A stretch of 64,000 bases of DNA from Pyrodictiaceae archaeon (GTDB lineage Archaea; Thermoproteota; Thermoprotei_A; Sulfolobales; Pyrodictiaceae). The position numbers and the translations under genes were made by a program. The DNA lies in assembly GCA_027036135.1 (NCBI GenBank), contig JALVSY010000016.1:310001-374000 (forward strand), in the 5' to 3' direction. The notes under the pieces are model-generated. The model was not told the DNA's origin, did not search any database, and saw only the letters and a program-made list of their open reading frames with translations. Every line of letters starts with the position of its first letter. Position 1 is the first letter of the stretch. Of the stretch, positions 63,915-64,000 are shown piece after piece.

Positions 63915-63930
63915 TTCCTCTTAGCGAGGC

Positions 63931-64000
63931 TTAGAACCCGAAGAGGCTTTCTAGTCCAGCGGCTAGTTGCTCCTCGCTGACCTCCTTCTTTTCCTCCTCT
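63931..64000 (-). CDS. rpl12: Ribosomal stalk protein L12/P1, C-terminal end only
   Basis: The minus strand reads E-E-E-K-K-E-V-S-E-E-Q-L-A-A-G-L-E-S-L-F followed by G-F and TAA at 63931. The charged hinge and G-L-x-x-L-F-G ending are the archaeal P1/L12 signature that recruits elongation factors. The rest of the gene lies to the right of the window. Confidence 0.85.
   Translation of the reverse strand, partial: EEEKKEVSEEQLAAGLESLFGF

Noticed and set aside
1-64000. CRISPR arrays, insertion sequences, att sites
   Set aside because: No regularly spaced direct repeats, transposase or integrase frames were seen; the Cas4-like gene stands alone.

Overview
The window reads as a chromosomal segment of a hyperthermophilic crenarchaeon (Thermoproteota), most likely Desulfurococcales and perhaps the Pyrodictiaceae. 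What points there: archaeal/eukaryotic-type information genes (L38e, S6e, S15, S24e, S27ae, S3ae, aIF2-gamma, aIF5B, RpoE', Spt4, KEOPS subunits, TIP49, Hel308, XPF, AGOG, ATP-dependent ligase), frequent GTG and TTG starts, short spacers, an intron-bearing tRNA, and a Tat-exported molybdopterin oxidoreductase of the sulfur/polysulfide reductase type. The family assignment is inference. No CRISPR array, transposase, integrase or rRNA was seen.

Layout. 1-740: start of a probable MBL-fold hydrolase running off the left edge, L38e, and a tRNA-Pro(CGG) with a 35-nt intron. 910-6469: TCA block of citrate synthase, isocitrate dehydrogenase and aconitase, with an inverted repeat in the icd/acn divergent promoter. 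6618-13777: repair and accessory genes (XPF nuclease, ferredoxin, DUF429, DHH, AGOG glycosylase, a degenerate M28-like protein, aIF5B). 13934-14645: a frameshifted membrane-anchored protein. 14881-26055: large information cluster, S6e, aIF2-gamma, PIN, RpoE', Spt4, dephospho-CoA kinase, S24e, S27ae, Kae1, Bud32, XTPase, S15, RecJ/Cdc45-like, Pcc1, S3ae, THUMP-SPOUT. It couples translation, transcription, tRNA t6A modification and probably replication. 26105-38810: mixed genes (phosphoesterase, DNA ligase, antiporter, KaiC-like ATPase, Cas4-like protein, aminotransferase, TIM-barrel protein). 38862-48568: rhomboid protease, TldD/TldE, an ABC importer without an adjacent ATPase, and a PP-loop enzyme. 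48900-53329: three-gene Mo/Fe-S/NrfD respiratory operon with an AT-rich control region holding two perfect palindromes, followed by a second PP-loop gene split at a G7 run. 55155-64000: Hel308, radical SAM, TIP49, a surface protein, an IMPDH-like enzyme, an unknown gene, and the tail of ribosomal L12.

The most unusual points are three places where reading frames break at or near homopolymers or lack a start codon (14390, 38501, 53856), Kae1 with no normal start near its conserved N terminus, a possible RNA switch over the S15 ribosome binding site, several candidate box C/D or otherwise structured RNAs in spacers, and two PP-loop enzymes bracketing the respiratory operon. Spacers not listed as features are shorter than 300 bases; the larger ones are described in the neighbouring entries. 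All statements come from reading the sequence; no database search was run.
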